Below, piece after piece: positions 25,051-33,086 of a stretch of DNA of 33,086 bases (position 1 is the stretch's first letter; each line of letters opens with the position of its first letter). Location: assembly GCA_905479325.1 (NCBI GenBank), contig CAJQLW010000004.1:1-33086 (forward strand). Reading direction: 5' to 3'. The notes under the pieces are model-generated. The model was not told the origin of the DNA, did not search any database, and was given only the letters and a program-made list of their open reading frames with translations. This DNA comes from an uncultured Flavobacteriales bacterium (GTDB taxonomy: Bacteria; Bacteroidota; Bacteroidia; Flavobacteriales_E; Vicingaceae). The position numbers and the translations under genes were made by a program.

Positions 25051-25556
25051 TGGCTGAAAAGAAAGAGAAAATACAACCAGATTACGACAAAAGATTACAC
25101 ATTGACGAGGATAAAATCACGCACAATCCTCACAATTTACCCTATGCACACACTGTTGGTAGTGCGATCATTTTTCCTGACGATAAAGACCGTATTAAGA
25201 CAACGGCTATGTCGGCAATGGTAGAACAGACCAACGTGCAAATGAAACAGATCTACGATCAAATGGAATTGCTCATTTCTCAGGCAAATAAGCTAAAAGA
25301 AAGAGTAGAGCTTTCAGAAGAAATTTACACTGCAGAAATGGGATTTAAACCCATTACAGGGCACACGTACCATTTGTACGAAAAGGAAGATGGGCAGAAA
25401 GTGCTTTCTATGATTGGACCAAATGAATGGGCAAGAGGTTGTAAATATGCGCACTACGTAGCAACTGCACGGCTAATGGGTGACCACACGTGGGACATTG
25501 AGGCTAAGAATGAAGCTGAGAAGGAAACACAAGAAGAAGCAAGAGACGCAGAATGA
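25050..25556 (+). CDS. DUF2452 protein
   Basis: 168 residues, soluble and charged. DUF2452 marks: ITHNPHNLPYAHTVGSAII, a middle coiled-coil-prone helix (about residues 60-95, AMVEQTNVQMKQIYDQMELL), and GHTYHLYEKEDGQKVLSMIG followed by EWARGCKYAHYVATARLMGD. The role is unknown. It overlaps yaaA by 1 base and apbE by 4 bases, so all three are made together. Confidence 0.9.
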   Translation: MAEKKEKIQPDYDKRLHIDEDKITHNPHNLPYAHTVGSAIIFPDDKDRIKTTAMSAMVEQTNVQMKQIYDQMELLISQANKLKERVELSEEIYTAEMGFKPITGHTYHLYEKEDGQKVLSMIGPNEWARGCKYAHYVATARLMGDHTWDIEAKNEAEKETQEEARDAE

Positions 25557-26575
25557 GAAAAATAGTTTATTTCACGTTATTGGTTTTTTTGATAGCATGC
25601 GAGGACAATCAAGCAAAGCAGGAAGGGCAAAAAGAGTCAGCTACTGAAATAGTAATTAAAGGTGAGGCGCAAGGAACAACGTACACGGTAAAATATTTGG
25701 CAGAAGAATACGAAGAAGGCTTGAAAGAACGCTTTGATTCGTTGTTAACTGCAATTGACCAAAGCATGTCAACCTATGTTCCGGGTTCTACCATAACAGC
25801 TTTAAATAATGGTGACACTGTGAAAATTGACGAATTATTTCGCTCAGTGTACAAGCTTTCATATAACATCAATCAACAAACAGATGGAGCTTTTGACCCC
25901 ACAATTGGCCCGTTAATCAAAGCTTGGGGATTTGATTATGCCAACCCTCAAAAAATGGATTCTTCTTTAGTTCAAGATTTATTAGCGAACAGCGGTTTTG
26001 AGCAGTTTGAACTGAATAATAATTTACTGTACCGAAAGTCTTCTAAGGCTCGAATTAACTTCAATGCTGTAGCTCAGGGTTACTCAGTTGATTTGATGGC
26101 AGGAATTTTGGACAAAATGAAGCTTGACAATTATTACGTTGAGCTAGGGGGAGAGTTGAAAGTGAAGGGGAAAAACAAATTTGGCGATTGGTGGGTAATT
26201 GGGATTGATCGTCCAGATGATGCAAACCTTGAACGGAATTTGGCGCAACGAATATCTCTCGAAAATTCAGCTATGGCAACTTCAGGTAATTATAGAAAGT
26301 TTTATGAAATAGAGGGGAAACGTTACTCACACACCTTAAATCCTAAAACTGGTTTTCCTGCTGAAAATACTTTATTAAGTGCAACGGTAATTGCAAGTGA
26401 TTGCGGAACAGCAGATGCTCTAGCTACTGCATTTATGGTAATGGGAGTAGAGAAAAGTATTGAATATGTGAAGAAACATCCGGCAATTAAAGCATACTTC
26501 ATTTCATCTTTAGCAGATGGAACTTTTGAAACCTATGTATCCCCGAGTTTAGAAGGTAATTTGTTAACCGACTAA
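25553..26575 (+). CDS. apbE: FAD:protein FMN transferase ApbE (lipoprotein)
   Basis: 340 residues. A lipoprotein signal ends at Cys16 (LIAC), so it acts at the periplasmic face. Family marks: GEAQGTTYTVKY, a GAFDPTIGPLIKAWGF segment, INFNAVAQGYSVDLM, YYVELGGELKVKG, AMATSGNYRKF, SHTLNPKTGFP and the metal-binding Asp/Thr region SDCGTADALATAF. ApbE attaches FMN to Thr or Ser in proteins such as NqrB/NqrC or RnfG/RnfD, using FAD and Mg2+. It converges with, and overlaps by 4 bases, a small four-Cys membrane protein that may belong to the same maturation path. Confidence 0.95.
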   Translation: MRKIVYFTLLVFLIACEDNQAKQEGQKESATEIVIKGEAQGTTYTVKYLAEEYEEGLKERFDSLLTAIDQSMSTYVPGSTITALNNGDTVKIDELFRSVYKLSYNINQQTDGAFDPTIGPLIKAWGFDYANPQKMDSSLVQDLLANSGFEQFELNNNLLYRKSSKARINFNAVAQGYSVDLMAGILDKMKLDNYYVELGGELKVKGKNKFGDWWVIGIDRPDDANLERNLAQRISLENSAMATSGNYRKFYEIEGKRYSHTLNPKTGFPAENTLLSATVIASDCGTADALATAFMVMGVEKSIEYVKKHPAIKAYFISSLADGTFETYVSPSLEGNLLTD

Positions 26576-26763
26576 TCTTCTTTTTGGCACATTTCGTCGG
26601 GCTTTGCACCGCAAAAGCCACATGGAGCCCCTTCTTCGTTTAACATAGGATTATTACTCGCACAAGTCCCAGCAAATTTCCCATCTTTTTTTAGTAAAAT
26701 TTTAACTGCAATTCCTGCAAAACCAATGGCTAGCATGCCAATACTTAAAAGAATTAATTTCAT
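26572..26763 (-). CDS. Small four-cysteine membrane protein, candidate NqrM-like maturation factor
   Basis: 63 residues: one N-terminal helix (about 2-24), then KKDGKFAGTCASNNPM and a short Cys-rich tail with Cys34, Cys48, Cys51 and Cys59 (spacing C-x13-C-x2-C-x7-C). This layout, helix then lysine pair, G-x-C and three more Cys, resembles NqrM, the four-Cys protein needed to mature Na+-NQR in Vibrio, which is found next to apbE in nqr operons. In Bacteroidota related small proteins are known only as membrane or secreted proteins. It converges with apbE here. The NqrM comparison is an inference from layout and neighbourhood. nqr genes are not in the window. Confidence 0.75.
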   Translation of the reverse strand: MKLILLSIGMLAIGFAGIAVKILLKKDGKFAGTCASNNPMLNEEGAPCGFCGAKPDEMCQKED

Positions 26764-26779
26764 ATTAAAAAGCTTTGCG

Positions 26780-26787
26780 CAAAGGTA
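26780..26787 (-). promoter_or_regulatory. -7 box TACCTTTG of the four-Cys protein gene
   Basis: Exact TAnnTTTG match followed by CGC, 16 bases before the ATG at 26763. The gene is transcribed on its own. Confidence 0.5.
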
Positions 26788-26863
26788 AGATTATTCTGTT
26801 TTAAGCCTATTTTTTTTAACACAATAAAGGAATTGAAAAGTGCAATAATGGTAGGAGTAATAC

Positions 26864-27733
26864 TCAATTACTTTTAATCATTTTTTTAACAAGCATAACT
26901 GCCAACAAAACAACGAAACCAATTAGCAAGCCTGCACTAAATTCAACAACAATACTTGGAATAGCAATGTCTTCCACTAAGTGGTGCACAAAATCGATGT
27001 AATGCACAAAAATGCCACCTGCAACGAGCAGTAGGGCAACTGTTCCGATGTATCCTAAACTTTTTATAACAAGAGGAAGACCTTTTACTAAGCCATTTCC
27101 TACACCTTGGACAAAAGGCTTATTGCTCATTTTTTTTAATCGAAAACCGGCATCGTCCATTCGAACTATTAGGGCTACAATACCATAAACACCTATGGTT
27201 GCCACGACTGCTACAAATGAAACAACTAGTATTTGCTCTAAAATAGCTTTGCCCATCACTGTTCCGAGAGCGATAATTATAATTTCTAAGGAGAGTATGA
27301 AGTCTGTAACAATGGCTGATTTTACTTTTGTTTTTTCTAGGGCTACTATTTCTTCTTGTGACATGGTTGCAGACACTTGCTCCACTTCTTTATGTTTGTG
27401 TGGGACAATCATTTCGAATACTTTCTCAGCACCTTCATACGCTAAGTACAAGGCACCTCCAATTAAAATTAATGGAATGGCAGCTGGAATAAAAGCACTC
27501 AACAAGAAGGCGAGCGGTAAAATAATGAGCTTGTTTAAAAATGAACCTTTTGTAATGGCCCAAAGCACAGGTATTTCTCTTGAAGCGAGAAAACCCGAGG
27601 CTTTTTCAGCATTCACAACTAAGTCATCGCCTAAAATTCCCGCTGTTTTTTTAGTAGCCACCTTTCCCATTACAGCTACATCATCCATTAAGGCTGTAAT
27701 ATCATCTAAGAGTGCAAAAAATCCTGAGGCCAT
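26864..27733 (-). CDS. DUF808 family membrane protein
   Basis: 289 residues with several membrane helices. The start ASGFFALLDDITALMDDVAVM and the next block KKTAGILGDDLVVNAEKASG are diagnostic for DUF808 (E. coli YedI family). Later come REIPVLWAITKGSFLNKLII, a helix pair around residues 70-100, and four more helices. The function is unknown. It is monocistronic and divergent from the decayed lipoprotein gene. Confidence 0.93.
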   Translation of the reverse strand: MASGFFALLDDITALMDDVAVMGKVATKKTAGILGDDLVVNAEKASGFLASREIPVLWAITKGSFLNKLIILPLAFLLSAFIPAAIPLILIGGALYLAYEGAEKVFEMIVPHKHKEVEQVSATMSQEEIVALEKTKVKSAIVTDFILSLEIIIIALGTVMGKAILEQILVVSFVAVVATIGVYGIVALIVRMDDAGFRLKKMSNKPFVQGVGNGLVKGLPLVIKSLGYIGTVALLLVAGGIFVHYIDFVHHLVEDIAIPSIVVEFSAGLLIGFVVLLAVMLVKKMIKSN

Positions 27734-27876
27734 TGTTTAATATTAGAAATGTGAAATTAGAAAATTGAAATGGGAAAAGGCGAATGTAAAATAGGCAAAG
27801 GTGATTTTACTAGATTCTTGCCACAAATAATGGTAAGAAAATTCAGAAACCAAAGGCATGTTGGTATTTTTGATCC

Positions 27877-28396
27877 ATGGCTATATTTAGGTTGTTTGTG
27901 GTTTTGACTTTTTCCTTCTTTTTGTCGTGCATTAGCACAAAACAAGCATCGGTTAGTAGCGAAAATTATAAAGTTGGAGAAGAATTTAAGATTCAATCAG
28001 GGTACTCTCAAATGGAAGTTCCGGGGAAAAAGATAAAGAACCTTCAACCTTTTTAACCATCCAATTTGCTGAATCATCGACTCATTAAAATGTTATTACC
28101 GTAATTTTTCGGATATTCGGTTTAGCCCTACAGTGAATAGCTTAAATCAGTTGAGAATAAATTTTGGCGGGTCGCAAAAGCTCGCAGCAAAAGCTGCATT
28201 AAATCGCATTGAATCAGTTCAGTTGTTCTACAATAAGGAAGCAAATACTTATATACAAACCGTTTCGGCAATCATCCAAAAGGAGCCCATTTACCTTCCC
28301 TAAGCGATGTTTTACCTCACTGATTTTTGGTCGGGTTGAAGCTAAAAAAGTGGATTCAATTACCCAATAGGCACAGGTATAGCATTTGATGCATAA
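27877..28396 (+). pseudogene. Decayed lipoprotein gene in several reading frames
   Basis: A first frame opens at 27877 with a good lipoprotein signal (FFLSC, Cys18) and runs to a TAA at 28054. From about 28029 the next frame reads KDKEPSTFLTIQFAESSTH before a stop. From about 28091 a third frame reads CYYRNFSDIRFSPTVNSLNQ and continues to QKEPIYLP at 28303. Shorter pieces follow (LIFGRVEAKKVDSIT, then PIGTGIAFDA with a stop at 28396). Each piece has normal codon use and amino-acid content, so this looks like one gene of about 170 codons with at least two shifts. No family is recognised. Confidence 0.65.
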
Positions 28397-28416
28397 TTTT
28401 ATAAAAATTTTTATCG

Positions 28417-31400
28417 ATGAAAACGATTTTAAAACTTCTGAGTGTTCTGTTCATTTCCAACGTTGCTGCTCAATCTTCTAGCGAATCTATCAGCTATAAA
28501 GATATGATGTACGATAATTCATATAATTTTTATGAGGTGGTAGAAGCAGCTGAACAATATTTTTCAACCATCGATAAAAATGCAAAGGGTTCGGGTTATA
28601 AGCCATTTATGCGGTGGGTAGTAGCCAATGAATATAAGTTTTATCCTGATGGGAACAGAGAAAATGTAAACCCTTACTTTGCTGAAGAGGAATTTAAAAA
28701 GTTCATGAAATCAAGTCCAACGAATAAAAGTTTGTTTGGTACAAGTTGGAGGGATCTTGGTCCCTATACATTGGATAGTATTACGGGGCATTATTCTGCC
28801 GGACTGGGACGAGTAGAGGATTTATACGTTTCTCCTATTGATTCAAACGTGATGTATTTGGGCAATAGAAGTGGAGGTTTTTGGAGAACGACTGATGGTG
28901 GCGTGAATTGGAATGTAACCACCGACTTTTTATTTGCGAGTGGGGTGAATACCATGTCTGTTTCACCTACTAATTCAGACTCGGTTCTAATTAATGTTCA
29001 AAATGCATCCAACGGTAATTCTCACGGAGTATTTAAAAGTACTGACGGAGGTTTGACTTGGTCAACAACAGGGTTAAATCCTACCACCTACAACCAATTG
29101 GGCTTAGGCAATAATGTTCAGATTGACGAAGTGGCGTATCATCCAAGAATAAAAGATTTGGTATTTGTTGCTACCAATAGAGGTATTTTTAAGTCGAGCG
29201 ATAATTTGGCTACTTGGTCAGCCGCTCAGTTTAATTTTGACTTCATAGAAATTGCCTTTCATCCTACAAATGATAGCATCATTTATCTTTATGCAGATGG
29301 AGGTGCAAATGTGGCTGATAGAATATTTATTTCGAACGACTTAGGCATAACGTGGAGCTTATCTAATACCATTTCAGGGAATGGTGGCAATAGAAGAGTG
29401 GAGCTAGCAACAAGTCCACAATGCGCCGATTGTATTTGGTTTGCTTCAAATAATGGGGTTTGGATTTCAACGGATAGAGGTATGAACTTTAGTTTTAGGT
29501 CCAACTCACCTGAATCTTGTGGTGGATTTGCTATCAACGATTTGGATTCGTCGAATATGGTATACGGGTATGTCGATTTGGATAACTCTACCAACGGGGG
29601 GAATACCTTTATTAATCGTACAAGATGGAGTTTGGGGAACACCAACGGAAACACAAGTTCGAATTCAACTAGCTATGCAACAAGCACCAATTACATTCAT
29701 GCCGATGTGAGAAACTTAAAGTCAGTAAATGGTAATTTTTATGCAGCAACTGATGGTTTTTTATGCAAATCATCTGATGGAGGTGTAAGCTGGACTGTTT
29801 TAAGTGAGGGAACGGGAATTCGTGAAAACTATAAGTTAGGTGTTTCTCAATCAAATCACTATCGAACTATTTCGGGGTCTCAAGACAACGGCACAAGTAT
29901 ATTAACAGAAGCCGGTTGGGTTGAGATGTATGGTGCGGACGGAATGGAATCTATCATTCATCCATTAAATGAAGATTGGATGATGGGAAGTGTGCAATTT
30001 GGCAACAGAAGGCTAACAAAAAACGGAGGGTTTACCTCTTCAGGAGCTAGTCCTTCTGGAAGTACCGCAGCTTATTGGGAAGCGCCTTTAGCTTATGACC
30101 CAAATGATCATATGGTTGTTTATGACTTTAGAAATGAAGTATGGAAGTCTAATGATTTCACAGAAACGTATACACAATTAGCAAATCCTGGAACCATCAA
30201 TGGAAATATAGAACACGCAGAAATAGCGCAAAACAATTCGGATATAATGGTTGTGGCAGCAGGAAGTGCCATAGAAAAATCAACGGATGGAGGAGTTAGC
30301 TTTTCGAGTATTAGGGCTAATCTGCCCAATGCGTCTATAAGAGATATTGCTTTTCACCCCAATGATGATGATGTGATTATTGTTGTGTATGCCAGATATC
30401 AAACAGATAACTCAAAAGTTTGGATGACAACCAACGGAGGAACTTCTTGGACTAACATCACTCACAATTTGGGTAGTATGCCAATTTTATCAGTAGTAAT
30501 TGACCATTCAAACGCTTCAAATATTTATTTGGGTGCAGAAATTGGAGTGTATACCATGCCCATGGGATCAAACAGTTGGTCGCTTTATAACAATGGTTTG
30601 CCGAATATGAGTGTAAAAGAATTAGAAGTAATGTATGGAACAAATACACTTCGAGCAGCAACTTGGGGCAGAGGTTTATGGGAATACGCGTTGGTAGGAA
30701 GAAATTCTTACCCTTCAATTGTTTACACAGCAATTTCAAACACGCCAACGGGCAACAGTCCAAAGGTGGGGGTTGACCAATTTGTTACATCAAAAATTAA
30801 ATATCCAACAACGTTAAACACAGCTTACGTGGAGTGGTCGAGAGATTCTGCGGTTTTTGGCAATCGTATAGCCATGACCAATACAATTGATTCAACTTGG
30901 GTTTCAAATAGCCCACTGCCACAGTTTCCTATAGGTACTAAATTGTATTTCAAAGTATTTGCAGTTGGAACAAATAACGATACTACTGAAACATATAAGT
31001 TTATGTATACTGTAACTCCATTTGAAAATTGCACCGCTACCGGGAACAATGGTTCTGGAAATTTATTCATTGACAACGTAACCATTGAAAATGTAAGTAA
31101 TACTTCAGGAAATACGGCCTATGCTTTATATTCTTCTCCTGTGTTAGATTTGTACGTCGACTCTACTTATACCTTAGATCTTAGTGCAAATACAGGTTGG
31201 GCGAGCAATGATTTTGGAGCTTGGATAGATTTTGATGGTGATGCCGATTTCGCTGTTTCAGAAAGGGTTCTCTACGACCCAAACTCGGGTGGTGGTTCTA
31301 TAAATACATTTACAGTACCTAATACTGCGAAGGTTGGTGATACGGTAACACTAAGAATTCGCCTTTCGTATTGGTCAAATCCAGAGCCTTGCGGAAATGC

Positions 31401-31713
31401 GTTTGGAGAGGTTGAAGATTACAAGGTATTTTTGAGAAACACCACCACAACCATCAGCGAAGTTGTGGAAGATCATGCGTTTTTCAGCTTGTACCCTAAT
31501 CCGAATAACGGACAGTTTACTGTGGAGTTTAAAGAAGGGGTAAGAAACCAATTCATTCGTATTTATTCTACTGTAGGTCAATTGGTAAAAGAACAAAATC
31601 AATTGAATGAAAGTACAATTCATTTTGATTTGGACTTGCCAGCGGGAGCATACCTTATTACCATTGGCTCAGAGCAGCAGGTTAAAACCGTTCCGATGAT
31701 TATTGGGGAGTAA
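28417..31713 (+). CDS. Large secreted Asp-box/propeller protein with GEVED and T9SS sorting domains
   Basis: 1098 residues. A signal peptide ends near residue 19 (SNVAAQ). Residues about 110-770 hold many BNR/Asp-box repeats (TTDGGVNW, STDGGLTW, SNDLGITW, SSDGGVSW, STDGGVSF, TTNGGTSW), as in VPS10/sortilin-type ten-bladed or tandem propellers. A GEVED domain follows (about 930-1005: GAWIDFDGDADFAVSERVL, FGEVEDYKVFL). The last about 75 residues are a type A T9SS sorting domain (LYPNPNNGQFTVEF, then PAGAYLITI). It is therefore exported through the outer membrane by the Por/T9SS machinery, then released or anchored to the surface. Ligand or substrate is unknown. Confidence 0.92.
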   Translation: MKTILKLLSVLFISNVAAQSSSESISYKDMMYDNSYNFYEVVEAAEQYFSTIDKNAKGSGYKPFMRWVVANEYKFYPDGNRENVNPYFAEEEFKKFMKSSPTNKSLFGTSWRDLGPYTLDSITGHYSAGLGRVEDLYVSPIDSNVMYLGNRSGGFWRTTDGGVNWNVTTDFLFASGVNTMSVSPTNSDSVLINVQNASNGNSHGVFKSTDGGLTWSTTGLNPTTYNQLGLGNNVQIDEVAYHPRIKDLVFVATNRGIFKSSDNLATWSAAQFNFDFIEIAFHPTNDSIIYLYADGGANVADRIFISNDLGITWSLSNTISGNGGNRRVELATSPQCADCIWFASNNGVWISTDRGMNFSFRSNSPESCGGFAINDLDSSNMVYGYVDLDNSTNGGNTFINRTRWSLGNTNGNTSSNSTSYATSTNYIHADVRNLKSVNGNFYAATDGFLCKSSDGGVSWTVLSEGTGIRENYKLGVSQSNHYRTISGSQDNGTSILTEAGWVEMYGADGMESIIHPLNEDWMMGSVQFGNRRLTKNGGFTSSGASPSGSTAAYWEAPLAYDPNDHMVVYDFRNEVWKSNDFTETYTQLANPGTINGNIEHAEIAQNNSDIMVVAAGSAIEKSTDGGVSFSSIRANLPNASIRDIAFHPNDDDVIIVVYARYQTDNSKVWMTTNGGTSWTNITHNLGSMPILSVVIDHSNASNIYLGAEIGVYTMPMGSNSWSLYNNGLPNMSVKELEVMYGTNTLRAATWGRGLWEYALVGRNSYPSIVYTAISNTPTGNSPKVGVDQFVTSKIKYPTTLNTAYVEWSRDSAVFGNRIAMTNTIDSTWVSNSPLPQFPIGTKLYFKVFAVGTNNDTTETYKFMYTVTPFENCTATGNNGSGNLFIDNVTIENVSNTSGNTAYALYSSPVLDLYVDSTYTLDLSANTGWASNDFGAWIDFDGDADFAVSERVLYDPNSGGGSINTFTVPNTAKVGDTVTLRIRLSYWSNPEPCGNAFGEVEDYKVFLRNTTTTISEVVEDHAFFSLYPNPNNGQFTVEFKEGVRNQFIRIYSTVGQLVKEQNQLNESTIHFDLDLPAGAYLITIGSEQQVKTVPMIIGE

Positions 31714-31990
31714 GGTGTACAAAATAGTTTAAAAACGTTGACCTATTAAGTGCATTATTATATGAGTAGAGTTGTTTGTTTTTTTACCACAAATTAGTTT
31801 GTTTGTGATAAACTTTGCCCAATTAACTATGGTTTAAGAGAATTCCATAGAAGTATCATGAGAGCTAATAACGAACCTTAAATTGGTGTTAATTTGTCTG
31901 CGATTTTATTAGTTTGGTATTTAGGTTAATACAACCAAAAAAAAGAAGCATTTTTTATTAGATTTGATTTTCTTTAACTTACAAGATAAA
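31714..31990 (+). other. Intergenic region, no gene found
   Basis: Very AT-rich sequence between the T9SS protein and the broken M48 gene. I see no ORF of credible composition and no strong terminator stem. A TAGATTTG box at 31959-31966, 25 bases before the M48 ATG, is the only recognisable signal. Confidence 0.4.
31959..31966 (+). promoter_or_regulatory. -7 box TAGATTTG of the M48 gene
   Basis: Exact TAnnTTTG match placed as expected for a gene starting at 31991. It supports that start and the reading of one gene across the internal stops. Confidence 0.4.
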
Positions 31991-32905
31991 ATGCTCCGTA
32001 AAAAAATACAGGTAGGGCTTTCTTTCATTCTTCTCTTATTTTCTACAGTGAAATCTCAAGACACTATACCTGAGCGATTTTTAAATGATTTTAAATCTTA
32101 TTATTAAACGTATTCAACGCATGATATTGCCGAAAATTTAAAAGAAACCTATGCTCAAGAAAATGCTTACGCAAAACTAAACTATACCTTCTACCACAAA
32201 ATTTACTAAAATCAGCCTCTTTTAGAGGACTACATACGGACTGTTTTAAAGCAGTTATTGCCTGATAATGCGGAGGTAGATAATTATGAAATTTACATTA
32301 CTCGCTCAACAGAATTTAATGCATTTACCATTAACGATGGGACAATCTTTGTAAACATTGCTTGTTTGGCGCAGCTTTCTAGTGAAGCAGAATTGGCTTT
32401 TTTAATGGCACATGAATATGCTCATTACCAGTTAGAACACGGAAAACGTTCGTTCGTAAAAAAGTTTGAAAACAAAAAACGAAAGACTTCTTTAAAGGAG
32501 TTACAGCAACTTAATGCGTTTAGCCAAAAAAACGAAATGGCTTCGGATAACTTAGCCATGGTTATGGGTACAAACGCTGGTTATGATGCCAGGGCGATGG
32601 ACTTGTTAATTCAAAAACTGATTTTTTTGCAGAAAAAGCAGGTGCTTCAATTTAGCGAGAGTTATAACTCTCAATTGCTTTATCCTACCTCTCATCCGGT
32701 AGGAGAAGAACGATTACTTCAGATAAAATCAATTGCTCCGGTGAACGATAGAGGCTCGTTATATATTATTGGAGAAGATGAGTTTAACAAAGTAAAACGA
32801 CTAGCAGAATATGAATTTTTGAAATTACTCGATGAAGATTTTGATTTGCATGAGGCTATTTCTTTTCCGTTAAAAAAGTTTATGTATATCCGTAATTATC
32901 AATAA
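31991..32905 (+). pseudogene. M48-family metallopeptidase gene with two in-frame TAA codons and a short C-terminus
   Basis: A single frame from ATG 31991 to TAA 32905, interrupted by TAA at 32105-32107 and at 32207-32209 and otherwise clean. The start is a signal peptide (KKIQVGLSFILLLFSTVKSQ). The zinc motif HEYAH is at about codon 141 (LMAHEYAHYQLEHG), the third ligand in NEMASDNLA, and later SHPVGEERLLQI, all typical of M48/Oma1-like proteases. An apparent start at 32258 is only an internal TTG. The helical tail (LAEYEFLKLLDEDF) begins the repeat region usual in longer Bacteroidota M48 proteins, then ends suddenly next to a transposase start. The protein is probably inactive or shortened. 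Confidence 0.85.
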
Positions 32906-33086
32906 TTGATTAAATTTAAGGCAAATATGTAAATATGAATGTGATTAGTTTTACTGCCTAATTTGATAATGAAGTATCTTGCAGAGAGCATTTTAAGTTG
33001 GAAAGAGATAAAATAGGAGTTAACTGCCGAAGATGTCAGCATGATCAACATTATTGGATTAAAAGCCAATGGAGTTATGAATGTAA
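32906..33086 (+). mobile_element. Left part of an IS1595/ISXO2-type insertion sequence (partial)
   Basis: Starts somewhere in the 29 bases between the M48 stop and the transposase ATG and runs off the window. The left inverted repeat cannot be fixed without the right end. Its position at the abrupt end of the M48 gene suggests insertion into that gene. Confidence 0.5.
32935..33086 (+). pseudogene. IS1595-family transposase N-terminus with TAA at codon 9 (partial)
   Basis: From ATG 32935 the frame reads MNVISFTA, TAA (32959-32961), then FDNEVSCREHFKLERDK and GVNCRRCQHDQHYWIKSQW to the window end. The CREHF start, the C-x2-C zinc finger and HYWIKxxWxYEC match the N-terminal zinc-binding domain of IS1595/ISXO2 transposases of Bacteroidota, which usually have Gln before the Phe; CAA to TAA would explain the stop. 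The catalytic domain lies outside the window. Confidence 0.7.

Noticed and set aside
27195-27740. Plus-strand 181-codon ORF
   Set aside because: It is antisense to the clear DUF808 gene and has the low-complexity composition of a shadow frame.
29289-29654. Minus-strand ORFs inside the T9SS protein gene
   Set aside because: They are antisense shadows of a well-supported coding sequence and show no family motifs or upstream signals.
32258-32905. Separate 215-residue M48 gene starting at 32258
   Set aside because: The start is an internal TTG; coding sequence continues upstream in the same frame to a signal peptide at 31991.
17811-32961. TAA reassigned to an amino acid throughout the genome
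   Set aside because: Many intact genes in the window end in TAA at the family's normal C-terminus, and the interrupted sites call for different residues.
1-33086. CRISPR array, tRNA or rRNA genes
   Set aside because: No regularly spaced repeats and no cloverleaf or rRNA-like sequence were seen on either strand.

Overview
The window looks like chromosomal DNA of a marine-type Bacteroidota, most likely order Flavobacteriales (inference). Supporting signs are low GC content, a secreted protein with a C-terminal type IX secretion (T9SS) sorting domain, GEVED and Asp-box surface repeats, a bacillithiol gene (bshB1), families typical of the phylum (DUF2911, DUF2452, CcmD-like, DUF2520), and TAnnTTTG-type -7 promoter boxes in front of many genes.

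Left part (1-5852, all minus): a cytochrome c maturation cluster ccmB-ccmC-ccmD-like-ccmE-ccmF, followed by a DUF2520 protein, a KdsC-like phosphatase and the first codons of one more gene. CcmE carries Cys-Pro-Ser-Lys-Tyr where the classical haem-binding His would be, the 'System I*' signature, and neither ccmA nor ccmH is adjacent. Positions 6098-9669 hold a small membrane protein, an N-terminally short Crp/Fnr regulator behind an outer-membrane protein, a two-domain fasciclin lipoprotein and a group III truncated haemoglobin.

Middle (9766-16406): an exported thiol peroxidase is translationally coupled to bshB1. Convergent to it runs a minus-strand set: small secreted protein, bioY, then a tightly overlapping glycan operon (GT4 glycosyltransferase, formyltransferase-fold/beta-propeller fusion, flippase). 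rpmB stands alone with its own terminator. From 16599 to 20572 lie an outer-membrane barrel protein, a serine hydrolase broken by one in-frame TAA, lptF/G and tgt (lacking the usual zinc cysteines). Plus-strand genes from 20697 are a GT2 glycosyltransferase overlapping an ECF sigma factor, rsmG, a DUF2911 protein, an overlooked 55-residue membrane ORF, and yaaA-DUF2452-apbE.

Right part (26572-33086): a small four-cysteine membrane protein convergent with apbE (candidate NqrM-like partner in Na+-NQR maturation), a DUF808 membrane protein, and then a decaying accessory zone. This zone contains a multi-frame remnant of a lipoprotein gene, an intact 1098-residue T9SS surface protein, an M48 metallopeptidase gene with two in-frame TAA codons and an apparently truncated C-terminus, and directly after it the start of an IS1595-type transposase that itself carries a TAA at codon 9. 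In total four in-frame TAA codons interrupt otherwise readable genes; this is the most unusual window-wide pattern. Recent pseudogene formation or consensus error is more likely than recoding, but it can be tested.
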